Shown: positions 1 through 5,107 of the stretch, piece by piece | Position numbering within the stretch: position 1 is the first letter of the stretch | Layout of the letters: each line of letters begins with the position of its first letter | NCBI GenBank assembly: GCA_947178085.1 | Contig: CAMWWS010000226.1 | Coordinates: 1 to 5,107 of the forward strand | Length of the DNA: 5,107 nt | From: an uncultured Lachnospiraceae bacterium | GTDB taxonomy: Bacteria; Bacillota_A; Clostridia; Lachnospirales; Lachnospiraceae | Direction: 5' to 3' | Notes under the pieces: model-generated | Databases searched by the model: none | What the model saw: the letters and a program-made list of their open reading frames with translations, nothing else | Told to the model about the DNA's origin: nothing | Translations under genes and position numbers: made by a program

Positions 1-267
1 AATCTTATCCATAGCATCAACGAATACCAGAATCTCAGCTACAACTTCATATAATTCCGGCGGAATCGTCTCGCCGATTTCCAGTCTGGACAGAGTCTCT
101 GCCAGCTTATCATCCCTATGTACCGGAACATCAGATTCTTTTGCCTTCTCTATGATTCTCTCTGCCAACGCGCCCTTACCGGAGGCGATGACTCTTGGCG
201 CCTCATCATTGGGGTCATATTCAAGTGCAATAGCCTGTTTAATTTTTTTTTCTTTTTCTCCCGGCAT
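1..267 (-). CDS. ylqH: Stand-alone FlhB C-terminal-domain protein (YlqH/FlhX type), 3' end cut by window edge
   Basis: The 89 codons visible here are open to the left edge, so the last few residues are missing; family members are about 90-100 residues. The start is ATG at 267, with GGAGG at 273-277 and a 5-nt spacer. The sequence matches the cytoplasmic C-terminal domain of the flagellar export gate protein FlhB: AIALEYDP (12-19), APRVIASGKG (23-32), VPV (47-49), IGETIPPELYEVVAEIL (64-80). FlhB's four membrane helices are absent and the protein begins with a lysine-rich stretch (KEKKIK). The FlhB autocleavage motif NPTH, which would sit just before AIALEYD, is also absent. In flagellar systems this domain binds export substrates and the FliK C-domain to switch specificity. 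The role of the free-standing version is not settled. The gene lies 51 nt after a FliK-like gene, which supports a joint function. Family assignment is confident; function is inference. Confidence 0.88.
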   Translation of the reverse strand, partial: MPGEKEKKIKQAIALEYDPNDEAPRVIASGKGALAERIIEKAKESDVPVHRDDKLAETLSRLEIGETIPPELYEVVAEILVFVDAMDKI

Positions 268-272
268 ATGAA

Positions 273-277
273 CCTCC
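273..277 (-). promoter_or_regulatory. Ribosome binding site of the FlhB-like gene
   Basis: Perfect GGAGG on the minus strand, 5 nt before the ATG at 267. It fixes the start of the left-most gene. It shows that translation begins immediately before the FlhB-like domain rather than in an upstream membrane segment, because the preceding gene ends at 319 in a different unit. Confidence 0.8.
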
Positions 278-318
278 GTTTTCCACAATCTGAATCAAAG
301 TAATCCTTGTTTTTCACC

Positions 319-2121
319 CTATGCGCGCATATCAAATGAAGTCATACTCAGCACGGAAATATTCTTATTCTGTGCCAAAATTTCCTGCATAATATTTGTA
401 TCCTCTTCCTTAAGTTGAAAATTGGCGTTCATTGAATAACCGCGCTTCTCCAAACGCTCATTCAGAATATGTATGTGCTCCGCAATCAAGTCAAGCGACT
501 CCTCATCCCTTAGCGTAAAATTAGTAGTTACTTTATTCTGGCTCTGCTGCATGGTAATGTACACATCCATAGGACCCAGATTCTCCATATCAAGATGCAG
601 TAAAGCAGTGATATTGCCATCTTTTCTAGCGAGATTTTTCTTATTTGTATATACATATAAATCACCATGCGCCTGATTTCCGCTCATCATAAGAGGAAGC
701 TGAACATACGGGAAAAGATTATTCATCTGATTTATAAAATCCACGTTATTCTGCAGATTCTGAACACTCTTTGCCCCGGCACTGTCGGCTTTGCCTACCA
801 TCTGAAATGCTTCACTTATTTTAGCCGTCTGCTCTCTGATTCTTTCATAAAGCTGCTCTACTTTCTCTTTTACAGCTGCTTCCTCAGGTTCTATCAGCCA
901 TTCTTTTGTCATCTGTGTCTGCAGCAGATTATGAAACGCTTTACTTCCAAAAAGCTCCTTAACCGATTCGTGAAAGCTGCTGCCGACTATATTAGGCTGC
1001 CTTGAAAGAAGTTCATTTATCTGGGATAGAGTTTCCTTAGGAGTAAGATTTCCCTTTCCTATCTGCTCTGCCGTCTCCGTATCTGTACCAAGCTTCTTCA
1101 TCATATGTTCAAGTTCTTTCCATGAGTCCTGTGAAACGGAAGTTCTAGCCGGTTCCGCCAGTTCCTGTGGCAAACCTGTTTTCTCCTCCGCGATTATGAC
1201 CTTACCCTCCTGCGCTTGTGCCTTAACCGACTGTGTTCCTTCTTCTCTTGATGTTTCTTCTTCTCTTGATGTTTCTAATTCAATTATTTCTCCCTTTACA
1301 GCTTCACTCATTACCTGCGTATCTTTGGCTAGTGTTTCCTGTACCGGTGCTTCAGGCTGTTTCTCACCTGTCATATCCTGCAATAGCGAAGCCTCTCTGT
1401 TCACTGCTTCCGCATTCCCTTCGCCGATAAATGCCTTGATAATCTGCCCCAAAAAAGCAACTGCATCCGCTTCCCTGCCTTCCGACAGCAATTCCATATA
1501 AGTCTGCGGAATTTCTTCCATTATCTGTCCAGCGCTTTGTATAATCTGATGTGCGTTGTTTTTATATATTTCAAACTGCTCAATATTAATCTCAGATATA
1601 GGCATTCCCAAACGAACCATCTGCATTATTGATGCAGGATTGGCGTTGGGAAAATCTACCAACTGCCTGTTCACATATGCAATCGTGTCCCTGTCAATCG
1701 GCAGACCTTCCTGCATCATATCGGATACCATTTTCATATTTTCCGGAGTCTTGGCAAGTCCTGCGGCAGATAACGCTTTCAAAATAGTGGCTTCATTTGC
1801 CATATTAGCATAAAGAGGCGTCAGAGACAGCAGTGTGCCGTTATTAGTCTTTACCTCAAAACTCATATTCTGCCCAAGAGCTATATTTATATCCCTCTCA
1901 AGTCTGGCAGTAAGAATGGTTTCCGAGTCAAGCGCAATCTGAACCGTATTACCATCTTTTCCGACTACCTCGCCCTGAACCGTCTGACCGGGAGCTACAT
2001 TACGCATTTCGTTCATTGCCTTGTAGTTTTTTTCTCCCGTCGTCATCACTACCGGCTGTCTGGCAGTATCTACCTGTTTGATATTCTGATTTGATGATTT
2101 AAAAATATTTCCCAGATTCAA
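319..2121 (-). CDS. FliK-like flagellar hook-length control family protein (600 aa, TTG start)
   Basis: The C-terminal part (about residues 475-572) resembles the FliK C-terminal domain (Flg_hook family). It has an LPLMMSGN strand, the GDLYVYTNKK segment at 486-495, ALLHLDMENLGPMDVYI at 506-522 with the typical LG-x-x-x-V core, then a helix ending in LEKRGY (557-562). Residues about 43-104 look like a small beta domain (VQGEVVGKDGNTVQIAL), followed by a helical region to about 235. An acidic, repetitive and probably disordered linker (235-330) holds two ETSREE copies, and further helices follow (335-470). FliK measures hook or needle length and switches the export gate through FlhB. This protein is longer than many FliK proteins and may act outside the flagellum. 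The start is TTG, 14 nt after the rnhB stop, with GGAGG well placed; the first in-frame ATG (residue 26) has no such support. It corresponds by position to B. subtilis ylqG. Domain call is good for the C-terminus; the N-terminal family is not identified. Confidence 0.8.
   Translation of the reverse strand: MNLGNIFKSSNQNIKQVDTARQPVVMTTGEKNYKAMNEMRNVAPGQTVQGEVVGKDGNTVQIALDSETILTARLERDINIALGQNMSFEVKTNNGTLLSLTPLYANMANEATILKALSAAGLAKTPENMKMVSDMMQEGLPIDRDTIAYVNRQLVDFPNANPASIMQMVRLGMPISEINIEQFEIYKNNAHQIIQSAGQIMEEIPQTYMELLSEGREADAVAFLGQIIKAFIGEGNAEAVNREASLLQDMTGEKQPEAPVQETLAKDTQVMSEAVKGEIIELETSREEETSREEGTQSVKAQAQEGKVIIAEEKTGLPQELAEPARTSVSQDSWKELEHMMKKLGTDTETAEQIGKGNLTPKETLSQINELLSRQPNIVGSSFHESVKELFGSKAFHNLLQTQMTKEWLIEPEEAAVKEKVEQLYERIREQTAKISEAFQMVGKADSAGAKSVQNLQNNVDFINQMNNLFPYVQLPLMMSGNQAHGDLYVYTNKKNLARKDGNITALLHLDMENLGPMDVYITMQQSQNKVTTNFTLRDEESLDLIAEHIHILNERLEKRGYSMNANFQLKEEDTNIMQEILAQNKNISVLSMTSFDMRA
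1239..1274 (-). repeat. Exact 18-bp tandem duplication inside the FliK-like gene
   Basis: Two adjacent identical 18-bp units, 1239-1256 and 1257-1274, encode the hexapeptide ETSREE twice (residues 283-294) in the acidic linker. The unit is a multiple of three, so copy number can change without shifting the frame. The identity at DNA level suggests a recent duplication. Confidence 0.9.
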
Positions 2122-2128
2122 TTATTGA

Positions 2129-2133
2129 CCTCC
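2129..2133 (-). promoter_or_regulatory. Ribosome binding site that decides the TTG start of the FliK-like gene
   Basis: Perfect GGAGG in the 14-nt gap between rnhB and the FliK-like gene, 7 nt before the TTG at 2121-2119. No ATG or GTG in the right frame lies near it, so it supports TTG as the true initiator. Confidence 0.8.
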
Positions 2134-2135
2134 GT

Positions 2136-2897
2136 TCAATCAACAAAATGTGTAATAAAGGATCTCCTGTGAATAGGGCAGGGACCATATTTTTTCAGTG
2201 CCTCAATATGTGCCTGCGCGCCATAACCCTTATTGGAAGCGAAGCCATATTCAGGAAAAACGCTGTCATACTGCACCATCAGACGATCCCTCGTCACTTT
2301 TGCCACGATACTTGCCGCCCCTATGGAAATACTCTTCGCATCCCCTTTGATAATCGGAACCTGCTTAATAGACACCTGCGGTATGGTAACCGCATCATTA
2401 AGCAACAGATCCGGTTTGATCTGCAGCTTGGATATCGCTTCACGCATTGCTTCATAGGTTGCCTGTAAAATATTGATTTCGTCAATACGCTCTGGCGTAT
2501 TATAACCTATTCCTACTGCCACAGCCTTATCCATAATCACATCATAAAGTTCCTCTCTTTTTTTTTCGGAGAGTTTCTTAGAATCATTGATATATAAAAT
2601 ATCACAATTTTTGGGTAAAATAACAGCGCCTGCCACAACAGGACCCGCAAGTGGTCCTCTTCCCACCTCGTCGATTCCGCATATATAAGAATATGCCTCG
2701 TATTTTTTCTCATAAAACTTAAGTTTTTCAGAGCGCTCAACTTCAATCAGGTATGCATCAAGACGCTTTTTTGCCGCCTTAACAGCCTGTATGACACCGC
2801 TTCTTTGATCCTTTTCATAAACTGATAATAATTCAGGCAGCTTCATATAATCCGCTGCCTGTAAATTCTTCTTTATCTCCTGTATTGATTCCGCCAT
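2136..2897 (-). CDS. rnhB: Ribonuclease HII
   Basis: This cytoplasmic endonuclease cuts the RNA strand of RNA-DNA hybrids and nicks 5' of single ribonucleotides embedded in DNA, starting ribonucleotide excision repair. All family signatures are present. GIDEVGRGPLAGP (74-86) supplies catalytic D76 and E77 and the GRG motif that senses the 2'-OH. LLND supplies D168. KGDAKSISIGAASIVAKVTRDR (184-205) supplies D186. NKGYG supplies Y225, which matches the junction-sensing tyrosine of the family. C-terminal GPCPIHRRSF is also typical. The 253-residue length, with about 70 residues before the catalytic core, matches Bacillus-type RnhB, whose N-terminal extension is similar (SIQEIKK). The ATG at 2897 is the first possible start: an in-frame TAA lies two codons upstream. 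Its ribosome site is weaker than its neighbours' (AGGGG at 2907-2911, 9-nt spacer). It follows the second signal peptidase after 58 nt and precedes the FliK-like gene by 14 nt. Confidence 0.98.
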   Translation of the reverse strand: MAESIQEIKKNLQAADYMKLPELLSVYEKDQRSGVIQAVKAAKKRLDAYLIEVERSEKLKFYEKKYEAYSYICGIDEVGRGPLAGPVVAGAVILPKNCDILYINDSKKLSEKKREELYDVIMDKAVAVGIGYNTPERIDEINILQATYEAMREAISKLQIKPDLLLNDAVTIPQVSIKQVPIIKGDAKSISIGAASIVAKVTRDRLMVQYDSVFPEYGFASNKGYGAQAHIEALKKYGPCPIHRRSFITHFVD

Positions 2898-2906
2898 ATA
2901 TTAATT

Positions 2907-2911
2907 CCCCT
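2907..2911 (-). promoter_or_regulatory. Weak ribosome binding site of rnhB
   Basis: AGGGG with a 9-nt spacer to the ATG at 2897. It is the poorest Shine-Dalgarno match in the cluster and sits in its longest gap (58 nt), which shows no clear hairpin or promoter. Translation of rnhB may be lower than that of its neighbours. Confidence 0.45.
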
Positions 2912-2955
2912 ATGTATGCCTTCCTTTTAATACTTCAGGAACGCCGCTTACTGTT

Positions 2956-3495
2956 TTATCTGTGCTTTATAAAGCCAAATTTGTCAAAAGGCCATATCCT
3001 TAGCCATGCTCTGCCGATAATATTATCTCTTTTGATATTTCCTACGGACGGGTCTCTACTGTCGGAACTGTTATTCCTGTTGTCACCCATAACAAAATAT
3101 TCGTCGTCACCAAGCGTAATCGGTTCATATGCCCTTCCCGGATTATCGATGACTTCTTTTCCGTAGCCTTCTTCCAAAATCTTATCATTAATATAAATAT
3201 TTCCCTCTTCATCAATATAGATTGTTTCCCCCGGCATTCCTATAATACGCTTGATATAATACTTATGTTCTTCATGCAGGAAAGGGAATACAATTATATC
3301 ATAACGTTCCGGGTCCTTAAATTTATAAGTTATCTTATCGACTATCAGATTATCATGGTCGCTGAGTTTCGGTTCCATAGAGCTTCCGCTTACTTCTGTC
3401 CTCTGCCCCACAAAGTGAATCACCAAATAGGTCAGACACAGCACCACAAGAAGATATAAGCTGGTGCTCAATATTTCACGCAGTATCTTTTTCAT
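2956..3495 (-). CDS. lepB: Signal peptidase I, second copy in cluster (179 aa)
   Basis: A membrane-anchored Ser-Lys protease that removes signal peptides from exported preproteins on the outer face of the membrane. One N-terminal helix (about residues 8-29) is followed by the standard boxes: SGSSMEP (36-42) with nucleophile S39; RYDIIVFPF (64-72); YYIKRIIGMPGET (79-91) with general base K82; and VMGDNRNNSSDSRD (135-148). The short size with a single helix is typical of Gram-positive SipS-type enzymes. The start is ATG at 3495, with GGAGG at 3505-3509 and a 9-nt spacer. The C-terminus (WPFDKFGFI) is complete. It starts 31 nt after rbgA and is similar along its length to the larger copy upstream of rbgA, so the two look like paralogues. 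Box differences (GSSM versus GDSM, GDNRNN versus GDSRNN) may reflect different substrate preference; that is inference. Confidence 0.96.
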   Translation of the reverse strand: MKKILREILSTSLYLLVVLCLTYLVIHFVGQRTEVSGSSMEPKLSDHDNLIVDKITYKFKDPERYDIIVFPFLHEEHKYYIKRIIGMPGETIYIDEEGNIYINDKILEEGYGKEVIDNPGRAYEPITLGDDEYFVMGDNRNNSSDSRDPSVGNIKRDNIIGRAWLRIWPFDKFGFIKHR

Positions 3496-3526
3496 TGTAG
3501 ATTACCTCCACCGTATCCTTTTCAAG

Positions 3527-4414
3527 CTATTCCTCTTGCCCATCGTTTACCTGACCGTTATTTAACAACTTTCCAGGTCTTTCCAGTGTAATTCTTCCGA
3601 TTCTTCCACTTCTAAAGTCATCTAAAAGAAGGACCGCCCCCTTCTCATAATCGACTTCACCGCCCTTTTTATAGCACATTTTGCTATTGCAGATATTCTC
3701 TAAAATCTGAAGCGGCTCCGTAGTTTCTTCCGGCAGCTGATAACGCTCAAAAAGTTCTTTTCTATAGTGTACCACTAAATAGGTAATCAAGTCTATTGCC
3801 AGTTCAGTCATTTGTACAATTTCATCATTCATGGAACCTATAAATGCAAGATTTCTTCCCACATCCTGATTCTCAAACTTAGGCCACAAAATACCCGGCG
3901 TGTCTAAAAGCTCTAACTCCTTACTCAGGCGAATCCATTGTTTTCCCTTGGTAACTCCCGGTTTATTGCCTGTTTTCGTACATGCTTTACCGGCATATGA
4001 ATTGATAAAAGTAGATTTTCCCACATTGGGAATGCCCGCCACGATTGCTCTCACCGGTCTGTTAACAATACCTCTTTGTCTGTTCCGCTCCATTTTTTCG
4101 CGGCAAACCTCTCTGACCGCAGGCTGAATCGTTTTGATACCTGCTCCGGTTTTGGAATTCATTTCCAGTACAGTATAGCCTTCCTGCTTAAAATATTCCA
4201 TCCACTCTTTATTGCTTCTTGCATCTGCCAAATCGGATTTATTCAGCAGAATAAGTCTGGACTTATTTTTTCCCAGTTCATCAATATCAGGATTGCGGCT
4301 GCTTATAGGTATTCTGGCATCCAATAACTCTATGACCAAATCAACCAGCTTAATATTTTCCTGCATCATACGCTTCGCTTTCATCATATGACCGGGATAC
4401 CATTGATAATTCAT
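3527..4414 (-). CDS. rbgA: Ribosome biogenesis GTPase RbgA (YlqF)
   Basis: A GTPase needed for late assembly of the 50S ribosomal subunit in Gram-positive bacteria; it binds the immature particle and leaves after GTP hydrolysis. The G motifs are circularly permuted as expected for the YlqF/YawG class: NKSD (G4, 58-61), NSKTGAG (G5, 86-92), GIPNVGKS (G1, 127-134), GVT with T155 (G2), DTPG (G3, 171-174). The N-terminal WYPGHMMKA (5-13) carries H9, the position reported as catalytic in B. subtilis RbgA. The roughly 100-residue helical C-terminal domain, used to contact rRNA, is present; total length 295 is normal for the family. The ATG at 4414 fits the family N-terminus (MNYQWYPGHM). The gene lies 26 nt after one signal peptidase gene and 31 nt before another. 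A GTP-sensing assembly factor here fits growth-rate-linked expression with a neighbouring ribosomal operon, but rplS itself is outside the window. Confidence 0.98.
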   Translation of the reverse strand: MNYQWYPGHMMKAKRMMQENIKLVDLVIELLDARIPISSRNPDIDELGKNKSRLILLNKSDLADARSNKEWMEYFKQEGYTVLEMNSKTGAGIKTIQPAVREVCREKMERNRQRGIVNRPVRAIVAGIPNVGKSTFINSYAGKACTKTGNKPGVTKGKQWIRLSKELELLDTPGILWPKFENQDVGRNLAFIGSMNDEIVQMTELAIDLITYLVVHYRKELFERYQLPEETTEPLQILENICNSKMCYKKGGEVDYEKGAVLLLDDFRSGRIGRITLERPGKLLNNGQVNDGQEE

Positions 4415-4426
4415 CTAACAACCATG

Positions 4427-4433
4427 CTCCTTT
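4427..4433 (-). promoter_or_regulatory. Ribosome binding site of rbgA with long spacer
   Basis: AAAGGAG, 12 nt before the family-conserved ATG at 4414. A second ATG (4425-4423) lies only 1 nt behind it and opens a four-codon frame whose TGA overlaps the rbgA start as ATGA. The conserved protein N-terminus makes 4414 the true start despite the stretched spacing. Confidence 0.65.
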
Positions 4434-4440
4434 CACAGGC

Positions 4441-5028
4441 TCACTCCACAAACCCCATTTCACTTTCGTCATGTTTAAAACGAAACCAGGCCTGTCCTAT
4501 AATATTATCCTTCTTAATCGCGCCGATATTACCTGAACGGCTGTCTTCACCATTATTACGGCTATCTCCTAAGACGAAATATTCATCCACTCCCAGTGTT
4601 ATTTCATTTTCGGCAATACCTGGGTTAGCTATTTTATCAAAATCTTCACTTTCTTCAAGCATATCACCGTCTATATAAACCCTTCCGCCAATAATCTGTA
4701 CAGTTTCTCCGGGTAAGGCAACCACCCTTTTTACATAATAATGAGTCTTCTGGTTGCCGTTTGGAAGAAATACAATGATATCTCCTCTTTTCGGTGAAGT
4801 AAAATTATAGATAAAGCGATTTATTAAGATTTCCTGTCCGTTATACAAAGCAGGTTCCATGGAATCTCCAATCACGCTGGTTCTCATCCCAACGAAATAG
4901 GTAATTGCAAGCGCAATAAAAATAACGACAAACGTACTGAATATCATTTCAAATATTTCCTGTACATGTTCAGGCTTCAATCTCTTTTCTTTCTGATAAA
5001 ACTGCAGTCCTTTTTTTCTCCTAAACAA
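4441..5028 (-). CDS. lepB: Signal peptidase I, first copy in cluster (195 aa, TTG start)
   Basis: A membrane Ser-Lys protease that cleaves signal peptides of Sec and Tat substrates. It has a basic cytoplasmic N-terminus (FRRKKG), one membrane helix at about 26-47, then VIGDSMEPAL (52-61) with nucleophile S56, KRGDIIVF (80-87), YYVKRVVALPGET (97-109) with general base K100, and VLGDSRNNGEDSR (152-164). Length and single-helix layout are typical of Firmicutes. The start is read as TTG at 5028, with AGAGG at 5036-5040 and a 7-nt spacer; an in-frame TGA lies only five codons upstream. The next ATG is residue 28, inside the membrane helix, and would remove the charged N-terminus. The gene ends 26 nt before rbgA. 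Compared with the copy at 2956-3495 it has a longer N-terminus and a different C-terminus (ending GFVE). Confidence 0.95.
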   Translation of the reverse strand: MFRRKKGLQFYQKEKRLKPEHVQEIFEMIFSTFVVIFIALAITYFVGMRTSVIGDSMEPALYNGQEILINRFIYNFTSPKRGDIIVFLPNGNQKTHYYVKRVVALPGETVQIIGGRVYIDGDMLEESEDFDKIANPGIAENEITLGVDEYFVLGDSRNNGEDSRSGNIGAIKKDNIIGQAWFRFKHDESEMGFVE

Positions 5029-5035
5029 ACCAATA

Positions 5036-5040
5036 CCTCT
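5036..5040 (-). promoter_or_regulatory. Ribosome binding site supporting the TTG start of the first lepB
   Basis: AGAGG, extended as AAGAGGT, 7 nt before TTG at 5028-5026. No ATG or GTG in frame lies between the upstream in-frame TGA (5043-5041) and the membrane helix, so this site decides the start. Confidence 0.6.
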
Positions 5041-5043
5041 TCA

Positions 5044-5107
5044 TTAAAACTCGCCTAACATATCTTCCCTATTTCTAAAATTATAACCTAAAACAGCTAC
5101 CTCAAAT
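5044..5107 (-). CDS. Possible C-terminal tail of an upstream gene (partial, unidentified)
   Basis: One minus-strand frame stays open from the right edge to a TAA at 5046-5044, giving 20 codons with a protein-like composition, ending in REDMLGEF. The other two frames are closed by stops. The stop would lie 15 nt before the first lepB start with a ribosome site between, the same spacing seen elsewhere in the cluster. I do not recognise the fragment. It does not look like the C-terminus of ribosomal protein L19, the neighbour expected from the B. subtilis order. Twenty open codons can arise by chance and the codons are AT-rich, so this is tentative. Confidence 0.35.
   Translation of the reverse strand, partial: FEVAVLGYNFRNREDMLGEF
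5080..5105 (-). promoter_or_regulatory. Candidate sigma-A promoter for the operon (weak)
   Basis: A perfect TATAAT (5085-5080) is preceded by TTGAGG (5105-5100). The 14-nt spacer is well short of the usual 16-18 and there is no TG extension. Transcription would start near 5073, about 45 nt before the first lepB. The match overlaps the possible coding tail of an upstream gene, so it may be chance. If real, it would be an operon-internal or operon-leading promoter. Confidence 0.25.

Noticed and set aside
268..318. Possible terminator between the FliK-like and FlhB-like genes
   Set aside because: Only short, imperfect complementarity; the GGAGG site directly before the next gene favours read-through.
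118..335. Open frames 118-303 (+) and 150-335 (-)
   Set aside because: They are in other frames over the FlhB-like gene, which has clear homology and a GGAGG site at 273-277; neither shows a recognisable domain.
473..1813. Several plus-strand open frames opposite the FliK-like gene (473-676, 667-1005, 1196-1501, 1233-1430, 1556-1813)
   Set aside because: They lie wholly inside a well-supported minus-strand gene, have no family motifs, and their leucine/serine-rich translations are what the complement of a lysine/glutamate-rich gene gives.
2148..2746. Plus-strand frames over rnhB and a minus-strand frame at 2537-2746
   Set aside because: Shadows of rnhB, whose catalytic residues are complete in its own frame.
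2898..2955. Possible terminator or promoter in the 58-nt gap before rnhB
   Set aside because: No stable inverted repeat with a T-run and no convincing -35/-10 pair; it looks like a plain operon spacer.
2885..4678. Plus-strand frames opposite the lepB copies and rbgA (2885-3166, 3265-3459, 3900-4127, 4076-4327, 4388-4678)
   Set aside because: Antisense to intact, well-recognised genes; no motifs or convincing ribosome sites. The similar translations at 2885-3166 and 4388-4678 (shared serine/leucine pattern) only mirror the homology of the two signal peptidases.
5021..5044. Seven-codon frame (ATG at 5044 to TAG at 5021) overlapping the first lepB start
   Set aside because: No good ribosome site in front of it; most simply chance, as the AAGAGG inside it serves the TTG at 5028.
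1..5107. Mobile element, CRISPR array, tRNA/rRNA, riboswitch or defence system
   Set aside because: Coding density is near complete with housekeeping genes on one strand; no terminal inverted repeats, spaced direct repeats, structured RNA or transposase/nuclease motifs beyond RNase HII were seen.

Overview
The window is a compact, one-directional stretch of a bacterial chromosome. Every convincing gene lies on the minus strand, so transcription runs from the right edge to the left edge. Moderate AT-richness, GGAGG-type ribosome binding sites, two TTG starts, paired short signal peptidases and a permuted RbgA GTPase all point to a Firmicute. The FliK-like protein style suggests class Clostridia, quite possibly a Lachnospiraceae relative; that last step is inference. 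I see no mobile element, CRISPR array, tRNA or rRNA.

Layout in transcription order: possible C-terminal tail of an upstream gene (5044-5107); lepB-type signal peptidase I, copy 1 (4441-5028); rbgA/ylqF ribosome-assembly GTPase (3527-4414); signal peptidase I, copy 2 (2956-3495); rnhB ribonuclease HII (2136-2897); a 600-residue FliK-like hook-length-control homologue (319-2121); and a stand-alone FlhB C-terminal-domain protein (YlqH/FlhX type), cut by the left edge (1-267). Gaps between the genes are 26, 31, 58, 14 and 51 nt. Most carry a strong Shine-Dalgarno sequence and none shows a clear terminator hairpin, so the block reads as one operon. There is no gene-free stretch longer than 300 bases.

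From general knowledge, the order rbgA - rnhB - FliK-like (ylqG) - FlhB_C-like (ylqH) matches the Bacillus subtilis region downstream of rplS. Here two signal peptidase genes are interleaved with it. The cluster joins 50S ribosome maturation (RbgA), removal of ribonucleotides and RNA from DNA (RNase HII), processing of Sec/Tat-exported proteins (two LepB) and a pair that resembles the flagellar type III export specificity switch (FliK plus FlhB C-domain).

The least understood part is that last pair. The FlhB-like protein begins almost exactly where the autocleaved C-terminal fragment of FlhB would begin and lacks the NPTH cleavage motif. It sits directly after a FliK-like gene and away from any visible flagellar gene. 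The other genes are well-known families with intact catalytic residues.
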